Assembly: GCF_000010165.1 (NCBI RefSeq)
Contig: NC_012491.1
Location: forward strand, 6,138,001 to 6,202,000
Length of the DNA stretch: 64,000 bases
Origin: Brevibacillus brevis NBRC 100599
GTDB taxonomy: Bacteria; Bacillota; Bacilli; Brevibacillales; Brevibacillaceae
Reading direction: 5' to 3'
The position numbers were made by a program, and so were the translations under genes. Positions 20,388 through 28,661 of the stretch are shown piece after piece. The first letter of the stretch is position 1. The number at the start of each line of letters is the position of its first letter. The notes beneath the pieces are model-generated. The model had not been told where the DNA came from. It saw only the letters and a list, made by a program, of their open reading frames with translations, and did not search any database.

Positions 20388-21479
20388 CTATCTCACCTGC
20401 ACAGTAACGAGCGGCTGCCCCATTTTTTGTTTGAACAAATTGATCACTTCTACCGGGGTTGGATCGACGCCGCGAATTAGAGCAGCGTACAGCGATACGA
20501 AGTCAGCCAAGTACACAATCGAAAACAAGCGAGCCATTCGGGACACGCCGTGGGAATGAACTACCCTTACCCCACCAGCGCGCTCACGCAAAATGTCAGC
20601 ACTGATTTCTACACGTTGGGTCGTCTTCTCGCTGTCCTCCTGATCGCGAATGAGTGTAAAATGAACGCCCTTCAGCAGCGCGGACGGCGAATCCCACCCC
20701 ACAGCCTCGTCGTGGTGAAGGCTCGGTATGGCGTTCCAAAATGCCATCAGCTTGCTGTTTTCCCCGAGCTGGTTTTTCCAACGCCATGCAGGAGCATCGA
20801 AAAACGGTAGCGTTCCGTACACGACAGGTATCAGTCCATCCATCTCGATGGCGATTTGTTTGGCTGCATTTTTCTCGATCGGAGAATCGGTTCCGTAGAT
20901 GTGCTTCCACTCCTCGAACAGGGTAATCGTCTCCTCTACCTCCGCACGCTTGTCGGAAATCAGCCCGAGCTTCGTCAGGATGGCGAGAATCGGCAAGAAA
21001 ATGTAGCCCAATACGATTCGCGGCATCATTCCACCTGGAACGAGCAAGCACGCATGATTGTGTTCACGAGCCATCTCCAATACTTTTCCGCCCGCCGTAA
21101 TGACGGCGATCTGTGCTCCTTTGGCAATAGCCGCTTCGTAGCCACTGACGACTTCTTCTGTATTGCCGGAGTGGCTAACGACAATGACAAGCGTTTTCGC
21201 ATCCACAAAAGCCGGAATGGTGTAGCCTTGATTTAACTGAAGTGGCACTTGCAGCTCGTCAAACAAATACGACTTGATCAAATTGACGCTCGCAGCCGAA
21301 CCGCCACCAGTGCCAAGCACGACAATATTTTTGATTTTAACAGAAATATTCGATACATCTAAATCATCAGATAATTTTAAGCCTGTTTTAAACTGTTCAT
21401 CGTAGCTTTCCGTATCTTGCAGGGCAGAAATCGTGTCCAGTTCGCGCAACGCTTTGGCATCATCGAGGTTTATACGCAT
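20388..21479 (-). CDS. SIS-domain sugar isomerase, bifunctional phosphoglucose/phosphomannose isomerase-like
   Basis: This 363-residue protein has two SIS domains. The first contains VLGTGGGSAASVNLI and VVSHSGNTEEVVSGYE, the standard phosphosugar-binding loop. The second half (PVVYGTLPFFDAPAWRWKNQ, then LGENSKLMAFWNAIPSLHH) matches the C-terminal domain of archaeal/bacterial PGI/PMI enzymes. It sits between aldolase and kinase genes, so it likely converts an aldose-6-phosphate to a ketose-6-phosphate. Sequence features favour PGI/PMI over AgaS, but the substrate is inferred. Confidence 0.8.
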   Translation of the reverse strand: MRINLDDAKALRELDTISALQDTESYDEQFKTGLKLSDDLDVSNISVKIKNIVVLGTGGGSAASVNLIKSYLFDELQVPLQLNQGYTIPAFVDAKTLVIVVSHSGNTEEVVSGYEAAIAKGAQIAVITAGGKVLEMAREHNHACLLVPGGMMPRIVLGYIFLPILAILTKLGLISDKRAEVEETITLFEEWKHIYGTDSPIEKNAAKQIAIEMDGLIPVVYGTLPFFDAPAWRWKNQLGENSKLMAFWNAIPSLHHDEAVGWDSPSALLKGVHFTLIRDQEDSEKTTQRVEISADILRERAGGVRVVHSHGVSRMARLFSIVYLADFVSLYAALIRGVDPTPVEVINLFKQKMGQPLVTVQVR

Positions 21480-21509
21480 GTAAAATCGTCCCTTCCTGTC
21501 TTTTTTTCG

Positions 21510-22373
21510 TTAACGTACATTCGCTTTTCCGATACAACCACACATCTCCATCTTGGCGAGCGCGACTTCTTTGACCGCCTGCTTGGCCTGCTTCATATAG
21601 GTGCGCGGGTCGTTTTCCTGCGGGTTGTTGTCAAAAACGCCCTTGATCGCTTGCGAAAACGCGATACGCAGCTCTGTCGCTACGTTCATTTTTGCCATGC
21701 CGAGCTGAACCGCCCGCTTCACCTGCTCCTCGGGAATTCCCGAGCCGCCGTGCAACACGAGTGGTACAGAAACACGACGGGCAATCTCCTCGATGCGAGC
21801 AAAATCAATGCGCGGCTCCCCCTTGTAAATCCCGTGAGCCGTACCAATCGCCGGTGCCAACGTATTCACGCCAGTCAACTCGATAAATCTCTCGCACTCG
21901 ATCGGGTCAGCCAGTGCAGCATCTGCATCATCGACGACAAGATCGTCCTCCACACCCCCGACCTTGCCGAGCTCTGCCTCCACATTGACACCGCGCTCCC
22001 GAGCCAGCTCCACTACACGCCGCGTCATCTCCACATTTTCCGCAAAAGGATGCATCGATGCATCAATCATGACCGATGTGTAACCCGCTTCGATACATCG
22101 CATAATCAGTTCCTCTTCATGACAATGATCCAAATGCAGGGCAATCGGCACCCGGGCCTCCTCTGAGGCTACCCGGGCAATTGCTGCTACATACTCCGGT
22201 CCGAGATGCCGGACCGTACCGACTGTAGTCTGTAAAATGAGCGGTGCGTTTGCTTCGCAAGCCGCCTCCACTACTGCTTGGAGCATTTCCATCGTGTGTA
22301 CGTTGAATGCCCCCACACAATATCCTTGCTCCCTTGCTGTGCGCAGCATCTGTGTCGATGATACCAACGCCAT
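21510..22373 (-). CDS. Class II ketose-bisphosphate aldolase (GatY/KbaY/FbaA family)
   Basis: This 287-residue zinc aldolase has the proton donor and metal ligand in ALHLDHCHEEE (Asp82, His83), the AELGKVGGVEDDLV segment, the phosphate-binding HGGSGIPEEQVKRAV and a GTAHGIYKGEP loop. The length and the TVGTVRHLG segment resemble tagatose-bisphosphate aldolases, but fructose-bisphosphate activity cannot be excluded. It completes a path from hexose phosphate to dihydroxyacetone phosphate and glyceraldehyde 3-phosphate within the locus. Confidence 0.88.
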   Translation of the reverse strand: MALVSSTQMLRTAREQGYCVGAFNVHTMEMLQAVVEAACEANAPLILQTTVGTVRHLGPEYVAAIARVASEEARVPIALHLDHCHEEELIMRCIEAGYTSVMIDASMHPFAENVEMTRRVVELARERGVNVEAELGKVGGVEDDLVVDDADAALADPIECERFIELTGVNTLAPAIGTAHGIYKGEPRIDFARIEEIARRVSVPLVLHGGSGIPEEQVKRAVQLGMAKMNVATELRIAFSQAIKGVFDNNPQENDPRTYMKQAKQAVKEVALAKMEMCGCIGKANVR

Positions 22374-22406
22374 ATCGATCCCTCCGCTTCCTTTCTGATC
22401 TGGTAG

Positions 22407-23186
22407 TTACCTGCTCACAACCTGCAAGCTCGCCAGCTCCAGGTTGATGCCCAGCTCCGCATACTTACTGACAAGATGCTGTGCCGCCGCATCCGTAATA
22501 ATCCGATCGACATCGGACACCCCGGCGAATTTTGCCAAATGCGTCTCTCCGAACTTGCTATGGTCAGCGAGCACATAGACTTTTCTGGCGCGTTCCATCA
22601 TGACTTGGTTAATTTGCGCTTCGGCCAGATTGAGCGTCGTCAGTCCATTTTCCGGATGAATTCCATCTGCTCCGATAAAGCATTTGAATACAGAAAGTCC
22701 TCGCAAATTGTCCGCTGCGACAGAACCAACGAGCGCAAAGGATTTGTGGCGCATCTCTCCACCGATCAAGATGACGTGATGCTTACCTTGACTGTTCAGC
22801 TCCATCGCGATGTTGACCGCATTCGTCACGACCGTCAGATCATTCAGGCCGCGCAGCAGCTTGGCGAGCTCCATCATCGTGGTCCCTGCCCCGAGAATAA
22901 CCGTGTCCCCCGGCTGTATGTGCGATAGCGCCTGATGGGCAATCGCTTGCTTTTCTTCACTTCTCTCTTCCAGCTTCTCTGTAAAACTGCGCTCCAATGG
23001 CAAGAAATTCGTAATCGTCGCGCCTCCATGAATGCGCGTCAGCAGACCATCGTTTTCGAGCTTGATCAAATCTTTTCGGATCGTTACTTCCGACACATCC
23101 AGCGCCAGACTCAATTGGCTGACGGTTACGCTCTGTTCTGCTTTCAATTGTTCGAGGATTTTGTTGTGCCGTTCGGCTGCCAGCAT
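22407..23186 (-). CDS. DeoR-family transcriptional repressor
   Basis: This 259-residue regulator has an N-terminal winged helix (ERHNKILEQLKAEQSVTVSQ, then VSEVTIRKDLIKLENDGLLTRIHGGA) and a sugar-phosphate sensing domain (ILGAGTTMMELAKLLRGLND, GADGIHPENGLTTLN). It is the first gene of the carbohydrate locus. Such repressors usually release DNA on binding a phosphorylated sugar of the pathway they control. Direct repeats of TTTCGTTT lie just upstream and are a plausible operator. Confidence 0.92.
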   Translation of the reverse strand: MLAAERHNKILEQLKAEQSVTVSQLSLALDVSEVTIRKDLIKLENDGLLTRIHGGATITNFLPLERSFTEKLEERSEEKQAIAHQALSHIQPGDTVILGAGTTMMELAKLLRGLNDLTVVTNAVNIAMELNSQGKHHVILIGGEMRHKSFALVGSVAADNLRGLSVFKCFIGADGIHPENGLTTLNLAEAQINQVMMERARKVYVLADHSKFGETHLAKFAGVSDVDRIITDAAAQHLVSKYAELGINLELASLQVVSR

Positions 23187-23221
23187 ATGACTTCACTTCC
23201 TTACGATATTAAAATATATAG

Positions 23222-23263
23222 TTTCGTTTTATTTCTAATTACCTTTCGTTTACTTTCATTTCG
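23222..23263. promoter_or_regulatory. Candidate operator of the DeoR regulator (TTTCGTTT repeats)
   Basis: TTTCGTTT occurs at 23222-23229 and 23244-23251, exactly 22 bases apart, with a further related CTTTCATTTCG at 23253-23263. This is immediately upstream of the repressor start. Spaced TTTCG-type repeats are typical of DeoR-family binding sites. Binding is inferred. Confidence 0.5.
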
Positions 23264-23313
23264 ATCTTAGCATTGTAGAAAAACGAATGTCAAACAACTT
23301 ATGAAATTTTCCA

Positions 23314-23364
23314 AAAATAAAACCAACCTGCTCTGGTTCTCGACCAAAACAGGCTGGTTGGTTG
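23314..23364 (-). terminator. Intrinsic terminator of the LysR gene
   Basis: On the minus strand, AACCAACCAGCCTG pairs imperfectly with CAGGTTGGTT and is followed by TTATTTTT, starting ten bases after the LysR stop. The inner part of the stem (TTTGGT/AACCAGA) can extend it. Confidence 0.6.
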
Positions 23365-23373
23365 GTTGCCTCT

Positions 23374-24246
23374 TTACCCGATATCTCGACTTTCCAGCAT
23401 GAGATCAATAAACTTCTTATGCGCACGTGAAAGCCATTTGTTTTTATGGTAGGCAATTTGCGCATAGAACAACAGCTCTTCCTCGCACGCTATCATTTTC
23501 ACTTTTTGCTCATTCAACAAGGCTTCGACGCTAATATACGGCATCAAGCTCACGCCTAGCCCGTTCGCCACACTCTGCTTGATCGCTTCCATACTGGAGA
23601 ATTCCAGGTGATGCTTCGGCTTGATCTCCCTTTTTTCCAAGAAGCGTAGGAAAAACCGCCGCAGAGCACAATGCTCTCCGCTGAAAATCATACATTCCTC
23701 GCCAGCATCCTCTATTTTTTCAAACGAATGATCGCGCCCACCGATAAAAACCAGTCGCTCGGTAGAGAACAGCTCCACGACCAGATTCGGATCATCGAGC
23801 TTTGGCTCCAGCGTGATCACGATATCCAATAGACCATCATGCAGCTTTTCCCGCAGTCGACTACAGTCGTCCATTACAAATGAAATATTCACCCCCGGGT
23901 AGCTCGCTCTGTACTTGGACAAAATGTCACCCAGCCGATAGATCGTAATCGTCTCCGAGGCACCGATCCGTAACTCACCTTGCAACGATTGCTCATTCGC
24001 CGATATATCCTTGATCTTGGCATAGGAAACCAGCAGCTCCTCGACATACGTGTACAGCTCCCGGCCATAGGCGGTTAACTGAATCTTCTTTCCCAGTCGA
24101 TCAAACAGAGGGACACCCATCTCTTCTTCCAGCTGTTGAATATGGGAGGTAATCGTCGCCTGTGAATATTGCAGCGCTTGTGCCGCCTTCGTAAAGCTGT
24201 TGAAATCGACGACTGCCTTAAAGGTTTGAAACTGGCGAATCTCCAT
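23374..24246 (-). CDS. LysR-family transcriptional regulator
   Basis: The ATG at 24246 follows GGGGGAGCGAGG and gives 290 residues opening with the standard LysR helix-turn-helix (MEIRQFQTFKAVVDFNSFTK, then AAQALQYSQATITSHIQQLE). The longer frame adds 22 residues without a family match. The C-terminal effector domain includes ILSKYRASYPGVNISFVMDD and SFEKIEDAGEECMIFSGEHC. It is divergent from a DJ-1/PfpI gene 150 bases away, its likely target. Confidence 0.92.
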   Translation of the reverse strand: MEIRQFQTFKAVVDFNSFTKAAQALQYSQATITSHIQQLEEEMGVPLFDRLGKKIQLTAYGRELYTYVEELLVSYAKIKDISANEQSLQGELRIGASETITIYRLGDILSKYRASYPGVNISFVMDDCSRLREKLHDGLLDIVITLEPKLDDPNLVVELFSTERLVFIGGRDHSFEKIEDAGEECMIFSGEHCALRRFFLRFLEKREIKPKHHLEFSSMEAIKQSVANGLGVSLMPYISVEALLNEQKVKMIACEEELLFYAQIAYHKNKWLSRAHKKFIDLMLESRDIG

Positions 24247-24396
24247 CCTCGCTCCCCCTTGCCCGCATGTTTTATTATTAGAAATCCTGAAGATCATCTT
24301 CAGAACTTTCATTTTTACTAATAACTAATGATAGCATATGATTCTTGGTAAGTACCGGTACGGCTTGAACGATTCGAACAGGGGAGCTGATTTTCG

Positions 24397-24987
24397 ATGA
24401 AAAAAGTGTGCTTGTTATTACCGAATGGCTTTGAGGCAGTAGAGGCTAGCGTATTTACAGACGTAATCGGCTGGAACAAGGAAGAGGGCGACGGAACAAC
24501 AGAGCTGGTGACGGTGGGCACGCGCAAGGAGTTGAAATGCACGTGGAATTTTACCGTGATCCCCGAAATGGTGATCGACGATGCGGATGTAAATGACTTC
24601 GATGCACTGGCACTGCCTGGCGGTTTTGAGCAGGCGGGGTTTTATGAAGATGCTTATCGCGAGGACGTTCTCGCTTTCATACGTGAATTTGAAAAGCAAG
24701 GCAAAGTGATCGCCTCCATCTGCGTTGGCGCATTGCCCCTCGGGAAAAGCGGGATTTTGCAAGGACGAAACGCAACGACCTACAACCTGAACAACCAGTT
24801 GCGGCAAAAGCAACTAGCTGCGATGGGCGCCAATGTCATCCCTGACCAATCCATCGTCATCGACAACAATATCATCACCTCTTACAATCCATCGACCGCT
24901 TTTGATGTGGCATTCACCTTGCTGGAGTCGCTGACATCCCGCGAAAACACCGACCACGTGAAACGCTTGATGGGGTTTCTTGTATAA
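24397..24987 (+). CDS. DJ-1/PfpI family protein
   Basis: This 196-residue protein has the DJ-1 fold: N-terminal CLLLPNGFEAVEA with the conserved Glu, LALPGGFEQAGFYED, and the nucleophile elbow VIASICVGALPLG with reactive Cys109. Cys followed by Val-Gly rather than His-Gly places it nearer DJ-1/ThiJ than PfpI protease. Members act as glyoxalase/deglycase-like or redox-sensing proteins; the exact role here is not known. The divergent LysR gene suggests inducible expression. Confidence 0.88.
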   Translation: MKKVCLLLPNGFEAVEASVFTDVIGWNKEEGDGTTELVTVGTRKELKCTWNFTVIPEMVIDDADVNDFDALALPGGFEQAGFYEDAYREDVLAFIREFEKQGKVIASICVGALPLGKSGILQGRNATTYNLNNQLRQKQLAAMGANVIPDQSIVIDNNIITSYNPSTAFDVAFTLLESLTSRENTDHVKRLMGFLV

Positions 24988-25049
24988 CCGAGTGTGAGAA
25001 TAAGAACGCTTTATCCATCACACCCTACTGGCAAAAGGAGTGGTGAATC

Positions 25050-25208
25050 ATGGAGAAAAAGCAAGGTTCTGCCGAGCACGAGCCAACAGTAGCGCCAAGC
25101 ATGTACGGTCATGATCCTTTGGAAGAAAAGGCGACGGAAACAGAAGTGGAAAAAGGGGATTACACAAAGGTAACGCGGCTGTTCCTGGATCGAACGCCGG
25201 AAGAGTAA
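25050..25208 (+). CDS. Small acidic hypothetical protein (52 aa)
   Basis: The ATG at 25050 is preceded by AAAGGAGTGG and opens a 53-codon frame ending TAA at 25206-25208, which leads directly into a strong terminator. The product begins MEKKQGSAEHEPTVAPSMYG and ends KVTRLFLDRTPEE; it is hydrophilic, without membrane segments or cysteines. Strong translation signals plus an adjacent terminator support a real gene. No family is recognised. It may be co-transcribed with the DJ-1 gene 62 bases upstream. Confidence 0.65.
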   Translation: MEKKQGSAEHEPTVAPSMYGHDPLEEKATETEVEKGDYTKVTRLFLDRTPEE

Positions 25209-25232
25209 AGACGGGATTTCTCCCGTCTTTTT
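25207..25232. terminator. Bidirectional intrinsic terminator
   Basis: AAAGACGGGA (25207-25216) and TCCCGTCTTT (25221-25230) form a perfect stem with a TTTC loop and T-run on the plus strand. It separates the small plus-strand gene from the convergent kinase-regulator fusion. Confidence 0.85.
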
Positions 25233-25237
25233 GTCAT

Positions 25238-27028
25238 CTATAGGATATTCTCGGTTCTCGCCAGCTCAATTGCTTCTTCCCGGTTGCTGACACCGAGCTT
25301 CGAGTAAAGAGTGGAACAGTAATTCCGTACCGTTCCCTCCGATAAATATAGTTTGGTGGCAATCGATTTGTAGCGAAGCCCATCCGATAAAAGCTGTAAA
25401 ATCTCCCTTTCCCGTTTCGTCAATCCATACGGATCATTCGGGCTGTACTTCTCTAATTGCTCACGTTGGCGCTTCATCTCTTCGAATACGCGCGTAGCGA
25501 TCAACTGATCAAGCCACGTTCCCCCGCTATAGATGAGCTTCAGCGCTTCCATCATCTCTTTTGGACGAGTAGACTTCAGCATATATCCTTCCGCCCCGTG
25601 CTCCAACGCTGATGCTGCCTGTACCGAATCCTCGAACGTTGTCATGACCACAATCTTCATGTTCGGCCAGCGTTCTTTCATTTGAAGGATGGCCTCCAGT
25701 CCGTTCATCCCTTGCATGTGCACGTCCATTAACACGATATCCGGCTGGTGTCGCTCACACTGTTCTAAAGCTTCTTGCCCATCACTCGCTGTACCCACAA
25801 CGATAAAGTTGTCCTGCTGGCTTAAAATTTGCTGTAAGCTGTCGGCAATCATCACCTGATCATCAACAATAAGCAGGCGGATACTTCCCTTTCCAGCTTC
25901 TGCCTGTATGGGAACATTCCAAATGACAACGGTTCCTTGCCCCGATTGTGAATGAACGGACAGCGTACCTTGCTGTTGCTCAAGCCGTTCTTTTATTCCC
26001 TTTAGTCCTAAGCCGAATTCGATGGACTCTAGTCCGTTTCCATTATCTTCAATTTGTAAACGAAGTTGCTGACTTTCGAAATACAGATCAACAGCTATCA
26101 CACTTGCTTGGCCGTGACGAACCGCATTTGTGAGCGATTCTTGCAGGCAACGATATAGACAAATACTCATTTTTTGCATAACGAGCGTCTCACTGCCGAT
26201 CACACGGAAGTTGACCGTTACACCTGTTGACTTCATAAAGTCTCCCGTCAGTTCCAGGAACGCCTCACTTAATGACTGGTTGAACCGAGCACGAGCATGA
26301 GAAAGCTGATGCAAATGCTTTCTGATATCATCCAGGCTGCCCTGTGCTATGGAGACAAGTTTATCAACTCGTTCGACCTGTGAATCAGGAACCGAGGATC
26401 GGAGCGACTCAACGCCAACAATCAGAGAGGTTAGCGAATGGCCAATCGTGTCATGTAACTCATGTGACAGCCGATTACGTTCCTCGATCAGTGTCAGCTC
26501 CTCGATTTGCTTAATATGCTGCTCCAATAATCCCTTCTGTTCTTGAATGATACGACCTTGCTTATGAGACTCAATTAATATGCTAAATGCCATCCCAATC
26601 GCAAAACCAAAGCTGCAACTAAACATGAATTCGTACGGGGGACGATTGGTAATCAACCCGTTTAAAACCGGAAAAATAATCCCACTAGAGATTCCCGTCC
26701 ACATATACGTTCGGCGACTACTGGCCACACCAATAATGATTACTAGTAAAACGAAAGGCCAAGTCAATCCAGGCGCTACAAAAGCCACAAATAGATAAGA
26801 AAAGCCTGTCATTACGACTTCGACTGCCAGATACCAATCTTCTTTTCTATATTGAACGATCAATGGAATGGCATAAACCAAAAGGGCAATAAGGATGATG
26901 ACTCCGAACGGAACGGCTATCATTGCCGGATACATAATATCTGCGATGACGATGATGACTAGCCAAATCGTTCGTAAGGCAAAAATCACCCAATTGTACC
27001 AGAACCATTTTTTTATGTTGAATAACAT
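25238..27028 (-). CDS. Single-chain NarX/NarL-type two-component protein (histidine kinase fused to LuxR-family response regulator)
   Basis: This 596-residue fusion has about five or six membrane helices in residues 10-155, then a coiled linker and a HisKA_3 domain with LSHELHDTIGHSLTSLIVGV (phospho-His192). A HATPase domain follows (N box QESLTNAVRHGQ; GLGLKGIKERLEQQQGTL), then a receiver from about 384 (LLIVDDQVMIADSLQQIL; Asp435 in VLMDVHMQGMNGLEA) and a C-terminal LuxR/NarL helix-turn-helix (LTKREREILQLLSDGLRYKS, then LSEGTVRNYCSTLYSKLGV). Both halves look intact. The two are normally separate genes. A membrane-tethered DNA-binding protein is implied unless it is cleaved. It is divergent from a beta-lactamase-fold gene. 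Confidence 0.92.
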   Translation of the reverse strand: MLFNIKKWFWYNWVIFALRTIWLVIIVIADIMYPAMIAVPFGVIILIALLVYAIPLIVQYRKEDWYLAVEVVMTGFSYLFVAFVAPGLTWPFVLLVIIIGVASSRRTYMWTGISSGIIFPVLNGLITNRPPYEFMFSCSFGFAIGMAFSILIESHKQGRIIQEQKGLLEQHIKQIEELTLIEERNRLSHELHDTIGHSLTSLIVGVESLRSSVPDSQVERVDKLVSIAQGSLDDIRKHLHQLSHARARFNQSLSEAFLELTGDFMKSTGVTVNFRVIGSETLVMQKMSICLYRCLQESLTNAVRHGQASVIAVDLYFESQQLRLQIEDNGNGLESIEFGLGLKGIKERLEQQQGTLSVHSQSGQGTVVIWNVPIQAEAGKGSIRLLIVDDQVMIADSLQQILSQQDNFIVVGTASDGQEALEQCERHQPDIVLMDVHMQGMNGLEAILQMKERWPNMKIVVMTTFEDSVQAASALEHGAEGYMLKSTRPKEMMEALKLIYSGGTWLDQLIATRVFEEMKRQREQLEKYSPNDPYGLTKREREILQLLSDGLRYKSIATKLYLSEGTVRNYCSTLYSKLGVSNREEAIELARTENIL

Positions 27029-27128
27029 TTTTCATGTACTCCTGCTCATTTGAATGGTAAGGAATTTCCCGAATGTTTCTGACTCATCATGCCTCACCAA
27101 TTCCCGATCCGTCAAGAAAAATGCGCCG

Positions 27129-27149
27129 TGTCATATAGCCTTTATGACA
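27129..27149. promoter_or_regulatory. Palindrome, candidate operator of the kinase-regulator fusion
   Basis: TGTCATA (27129-27135) and TATGACA (27143-27149) form perfect 7-base arms around 7 bases. A second half-site TGTCATATA lies at 27185-27193, in the same 261-base divergent intergenic region. NarL-type regulators bind paired 7-base sites, so this is a reasonable target, unproven. Confidence 0.45.
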
Positions 27150-27289
27150 TTCTATCATGCCGTAAATATGATCAGTTAACACGATGTCATATATAGATCG
27201 AACGGTATTGTCACTATGTGATTTTACAGCCCTGAGAATAAGGTGGATGTGTAAAGACAACACATTTCAACTTACAGGAGCGATGAGAA

Positions 27290-28474
27290 ATGAAACCATT
27301 CCCTATGCAAAAAGGAGCGTCCCTTACGTTATCTGCACTATTAATAGGGACACTAATACTTCCTACTTACGGTTGTGCGGAAGCAAGTGTGGATCAGGCA
27401 ATCACGCAACAACAGGAAACGGATCATACAAAAAAACCATCCACCCCGGATCAAGCAGCTCAAAAACATGGGGAAGAAATGAAGAACTTCATTGATGAGA
27501 AAGCAAAAAGCGAGGCAATCCCTGGAATAATTGCTGCTGGGTTAAGAGACGGAGAATACTGGTCTTATGCAACGGGTGTAGCCAACCTCGATCATAAAAA
27601 TCCGATGGAACCAGACTTTACTTTCCGTATTGGCAGTGTCACAAAGGCGTTTGTTGCTACCCTTGTCTTACAGTTGGCTCAGGAGAAAAAGCTGAATCTG
27701 GAAGACTCGGTAGAAAAATGGCTCCCAGGTGTGGTAAAGGGTAATGGGTATGATGGCAACAAAGTCACGATTCGTATGTTATTGAACCAAACGAGCGGGA
27801 TTGCAAGCTATACGAGTACAGACATGCGATACGCTACCTCATTCCCTCAATATACCGTTAATGACCTTGTACGTATGGGATTGGCTAAGCCGCCAGTATT
27901 TCAACCAGGGGCAGGCTGGGACTATTCGAATACAAATACCGTACTAGCTGGTCTTGTTATTCAAAAGGTGACAGGAGAAACATACGATGTGCAGATGAAG
28001 AAACGGATCCTCGACCCGCTTCACATGACAAATACCTCCTTTAGTGGTAGTAATCCAAAAATCCCGGGCCAGCATGCCACAGGCTATAACATGAATAAGG
28101 AAGGTAAACTGTATGATTTCACAGAGTATAATCCTTCATGGGCGAATGCTGCGGGGGAACTGATCTCGACAGGGAAAGATTTGACCACCTTTTTTAGTGC
28201 CCTTTTGAGTGGGGAACTATTAAGTGACGAGATGATGAAGCAGATGACAACAGGTGTGGAATCGCCTATTGGCAAATATGGACTCGGACTTTATGAGGTG
28301 ACACTGCCGAACGGAAAGACCTATTGGGCTCATGGAGGCGGCATACATGGGTTTGAAACGTTAGCGGGTGGTACCTTAGGCGGGAAGGATATTTTGGTGA
28401 CGAACATCAATGCGGTCGGTCCAGAACCTGTCGTCGCTAATAAAGCCATGTTCGAAAAGGAATTTAGCCGTTGA
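27290..28474 (+). CDS. Serine hydrolase of beta-lactamase fold (class C / D-Ala-D-Ala carboxypeptidase-like), exported
   Basis: This 394-residue protein has an N-terminal export signal ending at Cys29 (LILPTYGC, an atypical lipobox). The penicillin-recognising motifs are SVTK (116-119), YSN (212-214) and HGGG in place of KTG in the stretch YWAHGGGIHGFE. HxG in motif three is typical of R61-like DD-peptidases, EstB esterases and class C-like proteins of unknown substrate. It is transcribed divergently from the fused sensor-regulator, suggesting induction by a cell-wall or antibiotic signal. A terminator follows. Peptidase, esterase or beta-lactamase activity cannot be distinguished. Confidence 0.88.
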   Translation: MKPFPMQKGASLTLSALLIGTLILPTYGCAEASVDQAITQQQETDHTKKPSTPDQAAQKHGEEMKNFIDEKAKSEAIPGIIAAGLRDGEYWSYATGVANLDHKNPMEPDFTFRIGSVTKAFVATLVLQLAQEKKLNLEDSVEKWLPGVVKGNGYDGNKVTIRMLLNQTSGIASYTSTDMRYATSFPQYTVNDLVRMGLAKPPVFQPGAGWDYSNTNTVLAGLVIQKVTGETYDVQMKKRILDPLHMTNTSFSGSNPKIPGQHATGYNMNKEGKLYDFTEYNPSWANAAGELISTGKDLTTFFSALLSGELLSDEMMKQMTTGVESPIGKYGLGLYEVTLPNGKTYWAHGGGIHGFETLAGGTLGGKDILVTNINAVGPEPVVANKAMFEKEFSR

Positions 28475-28495
28475 GTTAAAAAGGAAAAATGATAG

Positions 28496-28540
28496 AAGGC
28501 TTTTGCTTTTGGAAATCCAAGAGCAATAAGCCTTTTTCCT
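28496..28540 (+). terminator. Intrinsic terminator
   Basis: AAGGCTTTTGCT pairs with AGCAATAAGCCTT (with minor bulges), extended by TTGG/CCAA, and is followed by TTTTT. It lies about 20 bases after the serine hydrolase stop. Confidence 0.75.
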
Positions 28541-28661
28541 ATTCAATTATTATCTATAAATTTATTTATGGTTATGCTTTTAAAACATAATTTGTTTTAT
28601 CGATAACTCGACCTTAGAATATCAACTGTACCCCAATCAAAAAATACAGGAGGCAATATAG

